Below, in pieces: positions 17,699 through 25,417 of a stretch of 64,000 nucleotides of DNA. Numbering within the stretch: position 1 is the stretch's first letter; every line of letters begins with the position of its first letter. Source of the stretch: an uncultured Sphingomonadaceae bacterium (GTDB lineage: Bacteria > Pseudomonadota > Alphaproteobacteria > Sphingomonadales > Sphingomonadaceae). The stretch spans positions 1,045,501 to 1,109,500 of the forward strand of contig CANMEE010000001.1 in assembly GCA_947496865.1 (NCBI GenBank), given 5' to 3'. Under the pieces are notes generated by a model that was not told the DNA's origin, searched no databases, and was given only the letters and a program-made list of their open reading frames with translations. Made by a program: the position numbers and the translations under genes.

Positions 17699-18373
17699 TC
17701 ATGTCTTGGCAAACTGGTCAAGCTCTTCTGGCGGCAAATCGATTGCCGGCGCGGCTTTTCGTGATTCAAATTTATCGGTGATCCAGCTTAGCGCATCGGA
17801 CCACAGGTCAATGCGATCATGGGCAGCGGGATTGGTCTTGATATGCTTGGCCAATATTGGTTCGCCGACCATATGCAAGCGCCAGACATCCGGCGCATGT
17901 TTCGCCACGCTGCCATGCTGATATCCCAGATCATCGACGAAGACAGTGACGCTAGGGTTATGATCAGCGACGATTTTCGCAAGGGGTTCGCCCTTACCGC
18001 CCTGATTGCAATAGACCGGGAAATCAATTCCTACGGCGCGCAATTGCTCTGCGCGCGCCTCGCGGCGGTCATCCAGCAAATTGGTGAGGATCACAACATC
18101 GGCTGTCTCCGCCAATTTGTTGATGGCCTCGACTGCGCCGTCAATGGCCCCTTGCCGGTGCATTTCGCCATTGAAAAATTCCTTAAGCATCGGCCAGACA
18201 TCTTCACGCGCTACCAATGTACCGTCATGCTTGTGGCGCAGCGCATCGACAAAATCGCCCGATTCCAAATCGAAATGAATATGCTTGTCTGTGTCTAGCC
18301 ATTCGCGAAATGGCACCACCATGTGCAGCAATACCTCGTCGCAGTCGCTTATGAGAAGCGGCTTCTGGCTCAT
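17699..18373 (-). CDS. HAD-family hydrolase
   Basis: A 224-residue haloacid dehalogenase-type phosphatase. Motif I is LLISDCDEVL, with two Asp in the D-x-D arrangement; motif II is VVILTNL; motif IV is VFVDDLGYQHGS. The substrate is unknown. The ATG (18373) overlaps the DUF3572 stop by four bases (ATGA type). The arrangement DUF3572-HAD-RidA-GDPD-GNAT looks like one transcript. Confidence 0.85.
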   Translation of the reverse strand: MSQKPLLISDCDEVLLHMVVPFREWLDTDKHIHFDLESGDFVDALRHKHDGTLVAREDVWPMLKEFFNGEMHRQGAIDGAVEAINKLAETADVVILTNLLDDRREARAEQLRAVGIDFPVYCNQGGKGEPLAKIVADHNPSVTVFVDDLGYQHGSVAKHAPDVWRLHMVGEPILAKHIKTNPAAHDRIDLWSDALSWITDKFESRKAAPAIDLPPEELDQFAKT

Positions 18374-18657
18374 GTGAAATCTCCGGGATTGTTCAAATAT
18401 TCGGCCGCGGCGGCCAGTTTTTCGGGTGGAACGCCGATCGATTCTGCGCATGCAACCAGATCGGGTTCATGATTGGCGAGGAAACCCAAGAGCGAGGATA
18501 GCATCGCCGGATCTTCCAAACCCGAGCGCAGCTCTCTGGGGTCGAGCCCGGTCAATGCAAGCAAGCGCTGCGCCCGATCTTCCTCCTGCAAAACCCAGCC
18601 TAAGGCTTGCAGCGCCAATATTTCGGTTTCTGCGGAGATATTGCTGTTTGTTTCCAT
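18370..18657 (-). CDS. DUF3572 protein
   Basis: A 95-residue helical protein with the family phrases EILALQALGWVL, RLLALTGLDPRELR and LLGFLANHEPDLVACAESIGV. DUF3572 is a small family found almost only in alphaproteobacteria and its function is unknown. It is the first gene of a minus-strand operon and is divergent from the DivK-like gene, with about 50 bases between the starts. Confidence 0.85.
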   Translation of the reverse strand: METNSNISAETEILALQALGWVLQEEDRAQRLLALTGLDPRELRSGLEDPAMLSSLLGFLANHEPDLVACAESIGVPPEKLAAAAEYLNNPGDFT

Positions 18658-18710
18658 TTGGGCTTTCGCCTAAAGGGTTAACGGGGCGTTTGGAAGGGGC
18701 AAGTCGCACA

Positions 18711-19079
18711 GTGGCAAAAAGAGTTTTAGTGGTCGAAGATAACGAGCTGAACCTGAAACTGTTCTGCGATCTGCTGCGCGCGCACGGCTTTGTCGTCGAA
18801 CCGGTGAAAGATGGTCGCGAAGTGCTCGATAAAGCGCGCAGTTTCGTGCCCAATCTGGTGATCATGGATATTCAGTTACCACATATTAGTGGGCTGGAAC
18901 TGATCGAGCAGATTAAAAAAGACGTGCAGCTCAAAATCATCCCGATCATGGCGGTTACGGCTTATGCGGGCAAAGGTGATGAAGACCGGATTTTGAGCGC
19001 AGGCGCAGAAGCCTATGTCTCGAAACCAATATCAGTGGCGAAATTCATCGAATCGGTGCGCGGTGTCCTGCGCGACTAA
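18711..19079 (+). CDS. divK: Single-domain response regulator, DivK-like
   Basis: A free-standing CheY-like receiver of 122 residues. The acidic pocket (ED in VVEDNELN), the phosphoacceptor D53 in IMDIQLPHISG, the Thr of AVTAYA and the Lys of VSKPIS are all present. Sequence and size match DivK, the cell-cycle and polarity receiver that acts with DivJ/PleC and the CtrA pathway in alphaproteobacteria. The start is GTG (18711). PleD, its usual neighbour in Caulobacter, is absent here. The DivK identity is likely but not certain. Confidence 0.8.
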   Translation: MAKRVLVVEDNELNLKLFCDLLRAHGFVVEPVKDGREVLDKARSFVPNLVIMDIQLPHISGLELIEQIKKDVQLKIIPIMAVTAYAGKGDEDRILSAGAEAYVSKPISVAKFIESVRGVLRD

Positions 19080-19117
19080 TCGCCCAGAATATCTTCAAAT
19101 TTGCGGTAAAAAGTGGC

Positions 19118-19285
19118 TTACTTAATCTTCGCTTCTTTGAATTCAACATGCTTGCGCACAACCGGATCATATTTCCGTTGCACCATTTTCTCGGTCAGAT
19201 TACGAGGATTTTTGCGGGTTACGTAGAAAAAGCCGGTATCCGCGGTGCTGACGAGTTTGATTTTTACATTGGCTGGTTTCGCCAT
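19118..19285 (-). CDS. rpmG: 50S ribosomal protein L33
   Basis: A 55-residue ribosomal protein with the typical [21 protein letters not shown] and [18 protein letters not shown]. It lacks the zinc-binding Cys pairs, so it is the Cys-free type. The ATG at 19285 gives the exact family length; upstream codons at 19306 are not needed. It converges with the DivK-like gene. Confidence 0.96.
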   Translation of the reverse strand: MAKPANVKIKLVSTADTGFFYVTRKNPRNLTEKMVQRKYDPVVRKHVEFKEAKIK

Positions 19286-19491
19286 GGCGCATTCCTTAAA
19301 AAGCAATTTTCTGAAAAAGCGATCTGCCCAAAAAAATCCGGCGCAATTCGCTGTAATTGAGCGCGCTAATGCTGAAAGCGGCGGAGATTGTCAAGAAAAA
19401 GCCGCGATTGCTTCTGTCCGAAACTGTTCAAGCTACATTTACGGCCCTTTAACCATATTTTTGCATGGTGATTCGTAAATGAGGTAATCCT

Positions 19492-19827
19492 ATGAATCAT
19501 GATCAAAATCTACTGGTTCACGCAGAAATGCTAGCATTATTGGAGGGGATACCATCTTCTCTCGTAGAGAAGCATCCCGTGCAATTTTTGATGCATCTGG
19601 ACCAGATCCGCCAAAAAGCGGCACAACACCAGCTGTCTGCTCTACATGATTTGAGTTGCGCCTTTGAATCGGCCCTACAACAGGCCCTGCAAAGCGGCAC
19701 AGGTGTGATCGTCGCCGATTCTTATCTGAACGCCATGCGTGATGCTTTGACATGTGGCCCGGTAGATAGCGGCGTAGCGGAAACATTGATGGCCAATGTC
19801 GCTTTGCGGTTAGGTGGACAGCCGTAG
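19492..19827 (+). CDS. Hypothetical protein, helical
   Basis: A 111-residue protein of predicted alpha-helical content without signal peptide or membrane segment. No family is recognised. A good ribosome binding site (GAGG) precedes the ATG, and a TTAACCAT half-site occurs at 19449-19456. The GDT1-type gene follows with an 11-base gap, so they may be co-transcribed. Confidence 0.6.
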   Translation: MNHDQNLLVHAEMLALLEGIPSSLVEKHPVQFLMHLDQIRQKAAQHQLSALHDLSCAFESALQQALQSGTGVIVADSYLNAMRDALTCGPVDSGVAETLMANVALRLGGQP

Positions 19828-19838
19828 CGGCTTAGCTT

Positions 19839-20405
19839 GTGGACGCATTCCTGACCTCTTTATTTGCCCTTCTGATTGCAGAAATTGGCGACCGACCTCA
19901 GATATTATGTGCTGCCCTCGCCATTCGTTACGGACGGGTAGCACCGATTATCTGGGGCCTTGGCTTTGCAACATTGCTGAACTGTCTGCTTTCCGCATTT
20001 GGCGGATCGGCGGTGAACCAATGGATTAGCGAGGAACCGCTTCGGCTATTCTACGCCCTATCATTGCTATTTGCCGGTATCGGGATGCTGGCGTGGCGAC
20101 GTCCGGTTGATTTGCTCGACAAATGGACATTGGGGCCGTTCTGGACGTCATTTCTTGGCCTTTTCATTCTCCAATTTGGCGATAAGGGACAATTTATACT
20201 GGCCGCAACGGCCGCGCGCACGGATGCATGGCAATTTGCTGCCGCTGGTGGATGGATTGGTGTGATGCTGGCCTGTGTCCCGGCGCTGATATTCCAGGAA
20301 AAGCTTGCTGAGCTTTTGCCGATGAAGCTTATGCGCTACATTGGTGGTGGTGTTTTTCTGGTGATCGGGACTGGTATGGCGCTTAGCGCATGGGGCATCG
20401 TCTAA
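19839..20405 (+). CDS. GDT1/TMEM165-family membrane transporter
   Basis: A 188-residue membrane protein with about six hydrophobic segments in two repeats. Each repeat carries a version of the E-x-G-D-[KR] motif (EIGDRPQ near residue 15 and QFGDKGQ near 110) that defines the UPF0016/GDT1 cation transporters of Ca2+, Mn2+ or H+. Both copies deviate from the classic form, most clearly by Gln for Glu in the second. The start is GTG. Known relatives include manganese exporters; the ion is not evident here. Confidence 0.78.
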   Translation: MDAFLTSLFALLIAEIGDRPQILCAALAIRYGRVAPIIWGLGFATLLNCLLSAFGGSAVNQWISEEPLRLFYALSLLFAGIGMLAWRRPVDLLDKWTLGPFWTSFLGLFILQFGDKGQFILAATAARTDAWQFAAAGGWIGVMLACVPALIFQEKLAELLPMKLMRYIGGGVFLVIGTGMALSAWGIV

Positions 20406-20538
20406 AATTCATAAAAACGATCATATTACAATATAAACATCGATAAAAGCGATTACTTTCACCCAAGTTTTGCGTTGGCCCTATCCTGCATAACCGCCTA
20501 ACTTTTCTCCAGAGACAGATACAGAGATGGAGATTGAA

Positions 20539-21003
20539 ATGACAACAGGTGACAACGCAAGAAAAGCATTGGCAGATTCGTTAAACGCAGTTTTAGCGGA
20601 CAGCTTCGCGCTATATTTTAAAACCAAAAATTTTCACTGGCATGTGTCGGGCCCGCATTTTCGCGATTATCATCTTATGTTTGATGAGCAAGCCGCTCAG
20701 ATATTGCTGACAACCGATGCAATTGCTGAGCGTGTGCGGAAAAATGGCCAGCGTACATTGACGTCCATTGCCGATATTTCCAAGCGGCAGACGATTGCAG
20801 ATAATGATGCTGCGAAAGTATCAGCCGAAGACATGCTGACGGAGCTGCGGGAGGATAATCTGGCGCTGGTAGCAAGCTTGCGAACTGCTAAAGAGCTGGC
20901 CGATGAAGCTGGCGATAATGCGACGGACGGTATCATCGATGAATGGACCGACCAGGCTGAGCAGCGGGCGTGGTTCCTACTGGAAAGTTCTCAGAACGCC
21001 TGA
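20539..21003 (+). CDS. dps: Dps-family DNA-protection ferritin
   Basis: A 154-residue miniferritin that oxidises and stores iron in a dodecamer and protects DNA during stress. The ferroxidase residues lie in NFHWHVSGPHFRDYHLMFDEQ, and the helix C region AERVRKNGQRT follows. The second in-frame ATG (20539) was taken because GGAG lies at the right distance before it; 20527 is the alternative. A strong terminator follows. Confidence 0.93.
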   Translation: MTTGDNARKALADSLNAVLADSFALYFKTKNFHWHVSGPHFRDYHLMFDEQAAQILLTTDAIAERVRKNGQRTLTSIADISKRQTIADNDAAKVSAEDMLTELREDNLALVASLRTAKELADEAGDNATDGIIDEWTDQAEQRAWFLLESSQNA

Positions 21004-21023
21004 AATCTCGAAATAATGATTAT

Positions 21024-21058
21024 AAAAGGGCAGCGGATATCGGTTTCGCTGCCCTTTT
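21024..21058 (+). terminator. Rho-independent terminator after dps
   Basis: A 12-bp stem (AAAAGGGCAGCG / CGCTGCCCTTTT) closes an 11-base loop, 21 bases after the dps stop. The T-run is part of the stem, and the A-run on the other side could allow use in both directions. Confidence 0.85.
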
Positions 21059-21081
21059 GTCATAAGGCTTGAACGACAGGC

Positions 21082-21109
21082 AAAAAAATAGCGGGACTTT
21101 CGCCCGCTA
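21082..21109 (-). terminator. Rho-independent terminator after the cold-shock gene
   Basis: On the minus strand the stem TAGCGGG / CCCGCTA is followed by a run of seven T. It lies about 40 bases past the cold-shock gene stop. Confidence 0.82.
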
Positions 21110-21147
21110 AATTTTTCTCACAATGACCTTCGATTAGGCCGATATGA

Positions 21148-21825
21148 TTATTTGGAAACCAGATTAACTGCTGCCGTTTTACCGCGGCGATCAACTTCCA
21201 GTTCAAATTCCAGTTTGTCGCCTTCTTCTAGACCACTCATACCCGCTCGTTCAACGGCAGATATATGGACAAATGCATCTGGCTGGCCATCATCACGCTG
21301 GATAAAGCCGAAGCCTTTCATGCTATTGAAAAATTTGACGGTGCCGGTTGCTTTTTCGCCGGTCAATTCCCGTGTTGGTGGTCCGCCACGTTCTTCGCGA
21401 GGCGCGGGTTCGGCCACTTCGATCAAGTCGCCTTCAATTTGAATGTCGGAAGCGGAAACCTTGCCGCCGCGATCAACCAATGAGAAGCGAAGGCCTTGGC
21501 CCTCTGCCAAGCCTTTGAGGCCAGCGCGTTCGACTTGACTGATATGCACAAACACATCTTCGCCGCCAGCATCTTGAACAATAAAGCCAAAACCTTTTTC
21601 CGCGTTGAAGAATTTTACCTTGCCGGTGCTCTCGCCAACAACCTGATCAGGCATTCCGCCGCCGGAGCCGCCGCCGCGTTGTGCGCCGCCGTTATAGCCC
21701 GTATCTGGTCGCGTGTATCTTTCTACTGGAGGGGCGCTGTCACCTTGATAGCCATCAAAATTTTCATCGCCAAAGCTGTCGCGCTTGTCCCGGCCTCTGC
21801 CACGCCGGTTTCTGTCAAAACCCAT
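21148..21825 (-). CDS. Double cold-shock-domain RNA-binding protein
   Basis: A 225-residue protein with a low-complexity, Arg/Gly/Asp-rich N-terminus (about residues 1-65) and two cold-shock domains. Each domain has RNP1 (KGFGFI) and RNP2 (VFVHIS and AFVHIS). It is predicted to bind single-stranded RNA/DNA as a chaperone or anti-terminator. Two-domain CspA-like proteins are typical of alphaproteobacteria. The ATG at 21825 was chosen; a GTG at 21843 would add six residues. It has its own terminator. Confidence 0.88.
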   Translation of the reverse strand: MGFDRNRRGRGRDKRDSFGDENFDGYQGDSAPPVERYTRPDTGYNGGAQRGGGSGGGMPDQVVGESTGKVKFFNAEKGFGFIVQDAGGEDVFVHISQVERAGLKGLAEGQGLRFSLVDRGGKVSASDIQIEGDLIEVAEPAPREERGGPPTRELTGEKATGTVKFFNSMKGFGFIQRDDGQPDAFVHISAVERAGMSGLEEGDKLEFELEVDRRGKTAAVNLVSK

Positions 21826-21939
21826 TCTTGAATCGTCTTTCACTTCGTCCGATAAATCAAATCCAATGTCGTAGCGGACGATAGCACGATCATTTTCTTG
21901 CGCGAATCCCTATATTGCGCGCCGCAACCATATAGAAAA

Positions 21940-21973
21940 ACCACGCCTTATGCGAATAAAAATCCGCATAAGG
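21940..21973 (-). terminator. Likely terminator after the DUF4870-like gene
   Basis: A 9-bp stem (CCTTATGCG / CGCATAAGG) with a T-rich loop lies 41 bases past the gene stop. On the minus strand it is followed by CGTGGTTTTTC, a short T-run. Confidence 0.6.
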
Positions 21974-22013
21974 TTAATTTCGGTCGAATCGTCTGTCGAT
22001 CCAATGGGATTAT

Positions 22014-22376
22014 TTAAAAGAGCCAAGTCTTCGGATCGGCAATAGGTTCCTGTTTCTGAGCTTTCAAAAGCGCAAGAACCGAGCGCACCAAAACCCAGAC
22101 GGCCAGTGCTATCAGCAGCGGTATGCCGATCAGAACAATCGATAGAATGATTCCGATCACGCTGCCAATCAGGCCGATCACAAAAGTCATTATATGAAAC
22201 TGCAAATGGCTTTCTTCCCATGTACCGGCAACTTCATCTTTCCAGACAAAAGCAAGGATCACGCCGACCAAACCGGTAATCCCGACTAAGAAACTGGCTA
22301 TATAGAGCAGCGATATAATCGTTGCTTTGTTCATATCAAAACCGCCGGATACTGGCTGTGGTGTCTGGTCTGTCAT
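22014..22376 (-). CDS. DUF4870-like small membrane protein
   Basis: A 120-residue protein with a short polar N-terminus and three hydrophobic segments. The pattern of KDEVAGTWEESHLQFHIMTF between the first two segments, and a later segment rich in Ile/Leu/Val, matches the DUF4870 (Tic20-like) family. The role is unknown. The ATG at 22376 has a purine-rich site (GGGGAAGAG) before it. It is divergent from rnd. Confidence 0.8.
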   Translation of the reverse strand: MTDQTPQPVSGGFDMNKATIISLLYIASFLVGITGLVGVILAFVWKDEVAGTWEESHLQFHIMTFVIGLIGSVIGIILSIVLIGIPLLIALAVWVLVRSVLALLKAQKQEPIADPKTWLF

Positions 22377-22522
22377 CTCGCTCTTCCCCTCATTACGGCT
22401 GCAAATTCTGTGTTTTAGCAACAATCTAATTCTTGCTGTTTAACCGATGCTGCGGCACATACCATAGCTATGAACAAATTTTTAGAAACATTTTTGAATC
22501 CAACAGTGCGGAGCGAAGCATA

Positions 22523-23140
22523 ATGGCGGTATTTTTTCACGAAGAAGATTTGCCTGCGGGTGTATTAGCGGCTGGGCCCGTTGCTGTGGATACGGAAACC
22601 ATGGGCTTGCAGACATTGCGGGATCGTCTGTGTCTGCTTCAAATTTCGGATGGCAACGGGGACGAACATCTGGTGCGGTTTAATCCGGGCAGCGACTACG
22701 CAGCCCCCAATTTGAAAAAGGTTCTGGCGGATCCCGACCGCATAAAACTTTACCATTTCGCGCGTTTCGATCTCGCCGCCATCGAATATTATATGGGTGT
22801 TATGGCCGAGCCGGTATTCTGCACCAAAATTGCGTCGCGCTTGATCCGGACCTATACGGATCGCCACGGATTGAAGGAACTGGTCCGAGAGCTATTGGGT
22901 CAGGATATTTCGAAACAACAACAGTCGAGTGACTGGGGTGGCCCCGTTTTGAGCGATGCGCAGCGCGACTATGCCGCCTCGGATGTCCGCTTTTTGCATC
23001 GCTTGAAAGACGAGTTGGAAACCCGCTTGGAAAGGGAAGGGCGCACGACCATGGCGCAGGCCTGTTTCGACTTCCTGCCGCACCGGGCGCGGCTTGACAT
23101 CGCGGGTTGGCCGGAAACCGATATTTTTGCGCATGCTTGA
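22523..23140 (+). CDS. rnd: Ribonuclease D (short form)
   Basis: A 3'-5' exoribonuclease of 205 residues containing only the DEDD nuclease domain. Visible are VDTETMGL (Exo I), the YHFARFDLAAIEYY region (Exo II) and YAASDVRFLHRL (Exo III). The C-terminal HRDC domains of the enterobacterial enzyme are missing, which is normal for alphaproteobacterial short forms. It takes part in tRNA 3'-end maturation. lptC follows after 56 bases. Confidence 0.88.
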   Translation: MAVFFHEEDLPAGVLAAGPVAVDTETMGLQTLRDRLCLLQISDGNGDEHLVRFNPGSDYAAPNLKKVLADPDRIKLYHFARFDLAAIEYYMGVMAEPVFCTKIASRLIRTYTDRHGLKELVRELLGQDISKQQQSSDWGGPVLSDAQRDYAASDVRFLHRLKDELETRLEREGRTTMAQACFDFLPHRARLDIAGWPETDIFAHA

Positions 23141-23196
23141 ATCATGCGCCAGTTCAGCGACTATAAATCTTGATGGGCGCTTTGCCTTAGGAATAG

Positions 23197-23841
23197 ATGA
23201 TTAGCACAATCGAACATATTAAAAGCAAGCGTCAGAAATTTGCGTCGCCCGGCGGCAGGCATGACCGTAACATCCGGCTGTTGCGGGTTATATTGCCGCT
23301 TGGCGTCGGTGCTTTGGGCGCGGTATTGGCGTTGGCGCCCTTCACAACCAGCGGCGAATTGAGTTTTGTTCTCGACAAGAATAGCGTCGATGTTGCCAAG
23401 GAACGAATGCGTGTCACCGAAGCGCTTTATCGCGGCGAAGATAGCCAGGGTCGGCCGTTTTCGATCAAAGCCGGTTCCGCCGTTCAGAAAAGTTCCCGTG
23501 AAGCGGTTGTCGAATTGAAAGACCTTTCTGCACGCATATTATTGGGCGACGGCCCTGCGCAAATCCGTGCTGGCGCCGGCCGCTATGATATGGATCGGGA
23601 GGATGTCATGGTCCCCGGCGCTGTGCAGGTGGAAAGTGCTGGAGGGTATCGATTGACGACCAATAATGTAACGGTCGATTTGAAAAGCCGGACATTGAAA
23701 AGCGATGCACCGGTTGAAGGTCGCACGAATATAGGCTCATTTCGCGCAGATAACCTTCAGGCTGATATGACCCAGCGAACAGTGACTCTGGATGGAAATG
23801 CAAAGTTGCGTATCGTCCAAAACGGATTAAGAGGGCGATAG
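23197..23841 (+). CDS. lptC: LptC, lipopolysaccharide export protein
   Basis: Bitopic inner-membrane protein of 214 residues of the Lpt bridge. It has one membrane segment (about residues 28-48) and a periplasmic beta-jellyroll. LptC receives lipopolysaccharide from the LptB2FG extractor and hands it to LptA. The stop codon abuts the lptA start. lptF and lptG are not in the window. Confidence 0.85.
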   Translation: MISTIEHIKSKRQKFASPGGRHDRNIRLLRVILPLGVGALGAVLALAPFTTSGELSFVLDKNSVDVAKERMRVTEALYRGEDSQGRPFSIKAGSAVQKSSREAVVELKDLSARILLGDGPAQIRAGAGRYDMDREDVMVPGAVQVESAGGYRLTTNNVTVDLKSRTLKSDAPVEGRTNIGSFRADNLQADMTQRTVTLDGNAKLRIVQNGLRGR

Positions 23842-24390
23842 ATGATGAAACGTTCTTTTCTTGCAGCCTCCGTTGGGGCCCTAGGTGCTACCGCCGCTGT
23901 GCTGACCTTTGCCGGGCCTGCGCCTGCGCAGGTTTTTGGCGGCCACAACAGTAATGCGCCGGTAAATTTTGATGCTGGCCGTATAGAAGTGCAGGACCGC
24001 GCCGATCGTGTGGTGCTTTCAGGTGCCGTACGGGTCGAGCAAGGCGGTCTGGTTCTCAATTCGGCCCGGATGACGGTCGCCTATCGCAATACCGGTGGCG
24101 TTGAAGTGGACCGGATTGATGCCTCTGGTGGCGTGACGATCCGCAAAGGCGGAGACACGGCGAGCGGAAATGTTGCAATTTATGACCTTAATCGCCGGTT
24201 GATAACCTTGGTTGGCGGCGTCACTTTGACGCAAGGGACCAATAGACTGTCCGGTGGGCGAGTGATTATCGACCTGACATCGGGCCGCTCTACCATTGAT
24301 GGGCGCGCTGCGGGTGGCTCTGCTCCTGGGACACAAAATTCCGGTGGGCGCGTTTCGGGAACATTCACTGTACCCCAACGGACGGATTAA
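23842..24390 (+). CDS. lptA: LptA, periplasmic lipopolysaccharide bridge protein
   Basis: A 182-residue secreted protein with a signal peptide ending near GPAPAQ and an OstA/LptA jellyroll (NAPVNFDAGRIEVQDRADRVVLSG through ARMTVAYR). Units stack head to tail to conduct lipopolysaccharide to the outer membrane. The C-terminal tail is Gly/Ser-rich. The gene starts directly after the lptC stop; a second ATG is three bases later. Confidence 0.85.
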   Translation: MMKRSFLAASVGALGATAAVLTFAGPAPAQVFGGHNSNAPVNFDAGRIEVQDRADRVVLSGAVRVEQGGLVLNSARMTVAYRNTGGVEVDRIDASGGVTIRKGGDTASGNVAIYDLNRRLITLVGGVTLTQGTNRLSGGRVIIDLTSGRSTIDGRAAGGSAPGTQNSGGRVSGTFTVPQRTD

Positions 24391-24603
24391 ATTTCTCCAA
24401 ATCGGCGATAATATCATTTCCCTCTAGGGGCTGCGCTGTGCCTTGCCATAGGATGAGAGATGAAATACGGCCCATTCGCGCCAAAAAGAACGATTTTTAT
24501 CTAATCATGCATAAAGCTTGCCAATTTCGAGTAAATTGGGCCATGCTGTTAACCATTATACAATCTAATCGGGTTCAAACAGGACCGGAACTGAAGGACC
24601 AAA

Positions 24604-25398
24604 ATGAACGACGCAACCATAATTGAAACGCCAGTGATTGCTGATCGCGGCTCTGCAATGGCAAGCGATGCAATGGAACATGGGCTTGCGGTTGTGTCTA
24701 TTGCAAAAAGCTATGACAAGCGTGCGGTCTTGTCGGATGTGTCTCTGTCAGTTGGACGCGGCGAAGTGGTCGGACTTCTCGGCCCAAATGGTGCGGGTAA
24801 AACGACCTGCTTCTATTCGGTCATGGGCCTGGTGCGTCCTGATGCTGGCCGGATCATGCTGGATGGCGAAGATATAACGCCGCTGCCCATGTACCGCCGG
24901 GCGATTTTGGGTCTTGGTTATTTGCCGCAGGAAACTTCGATTTTCCGCGGGATGACAGTGGAGCAGAATATCCTCGCGGTTCTGGAAATGGTTGAAAATG
25001 ACAAAGCGGTTCGCGCTGAGAGGCTCGACCAACTATTGGATGAATTTGGCCTCACCAATTTGCGTAGCTCCCCTGCAATGGCGCTGTCCGGCGGCGAGCG
25101 CCGTCGCTGTGAAATTGCCCGTGCCTTGGCCGCAGATCCGTCCATCATATTGCTCGATGAGCCATTTGCCGGAATTGATCCGATTTCGATTTCCGATATT
25201 CGCGATCTGGTTGTGCAATTGAAAAACCGCGGCATCGGCGTTTTAATTACCGACCATAATGTGCGTGAAACACTGGACATCGTTGACCGTGCCTGCATCA
25301 TTTATGATGGCCAAGTCTTGTTCGCCGGCAGTCCAGAAGCGCTCGTTAAAGATGAAAATGTCCGGCGCCTATATTTGGGTGAAGGCTTTGCCCTGTGA
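24604..25398 (+). CDS. lptB: LptB, lipopolysaccharide export ATPase
   Basis: Cytoplasmic ATPase subunit of the LptB2FG transporter, 264 residues. It shows Walker A GPNGAGKTT, the Q-loop LPQETSIFRGMT, the signature LSGGERRRCEIARAL, Walker B IILLDEPFAGIDP and the His switch ITDHNVRET. It begins about 20 residues longer at the N-terminus than E. coli LptB. A 213-base gap separates it from lptA and contains a TTAACCAT half-site (24549-24556), so it may have its own promoter. Confidence 0.93.
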   Translation: MNDATIIETPVIADRGSAMASDAMEHGLAVVSIAKSYDKRAVLSDVSLSVGRGEVVGLLGPNGAGKTTCFYSVMGLVRPDAGRIMLDGEDITPLPMYRRAILGLGYLPQETSIFRGMTVEQNILAVLEMVENDKAVRAERLDQLLDEFGLTNLRSSPAMALSGGERRRCEIARALAADPSIILLDEPFAGIDPISISDIRDLVVQLKNRGIGVLITDHNVRETLDIVDRACIIYDGQVLFAGSPEALVKDENVRRLYLGEGFAL

Positions 25399-25417
25399 TT
25401 AGGAAACGGCCAGAATA

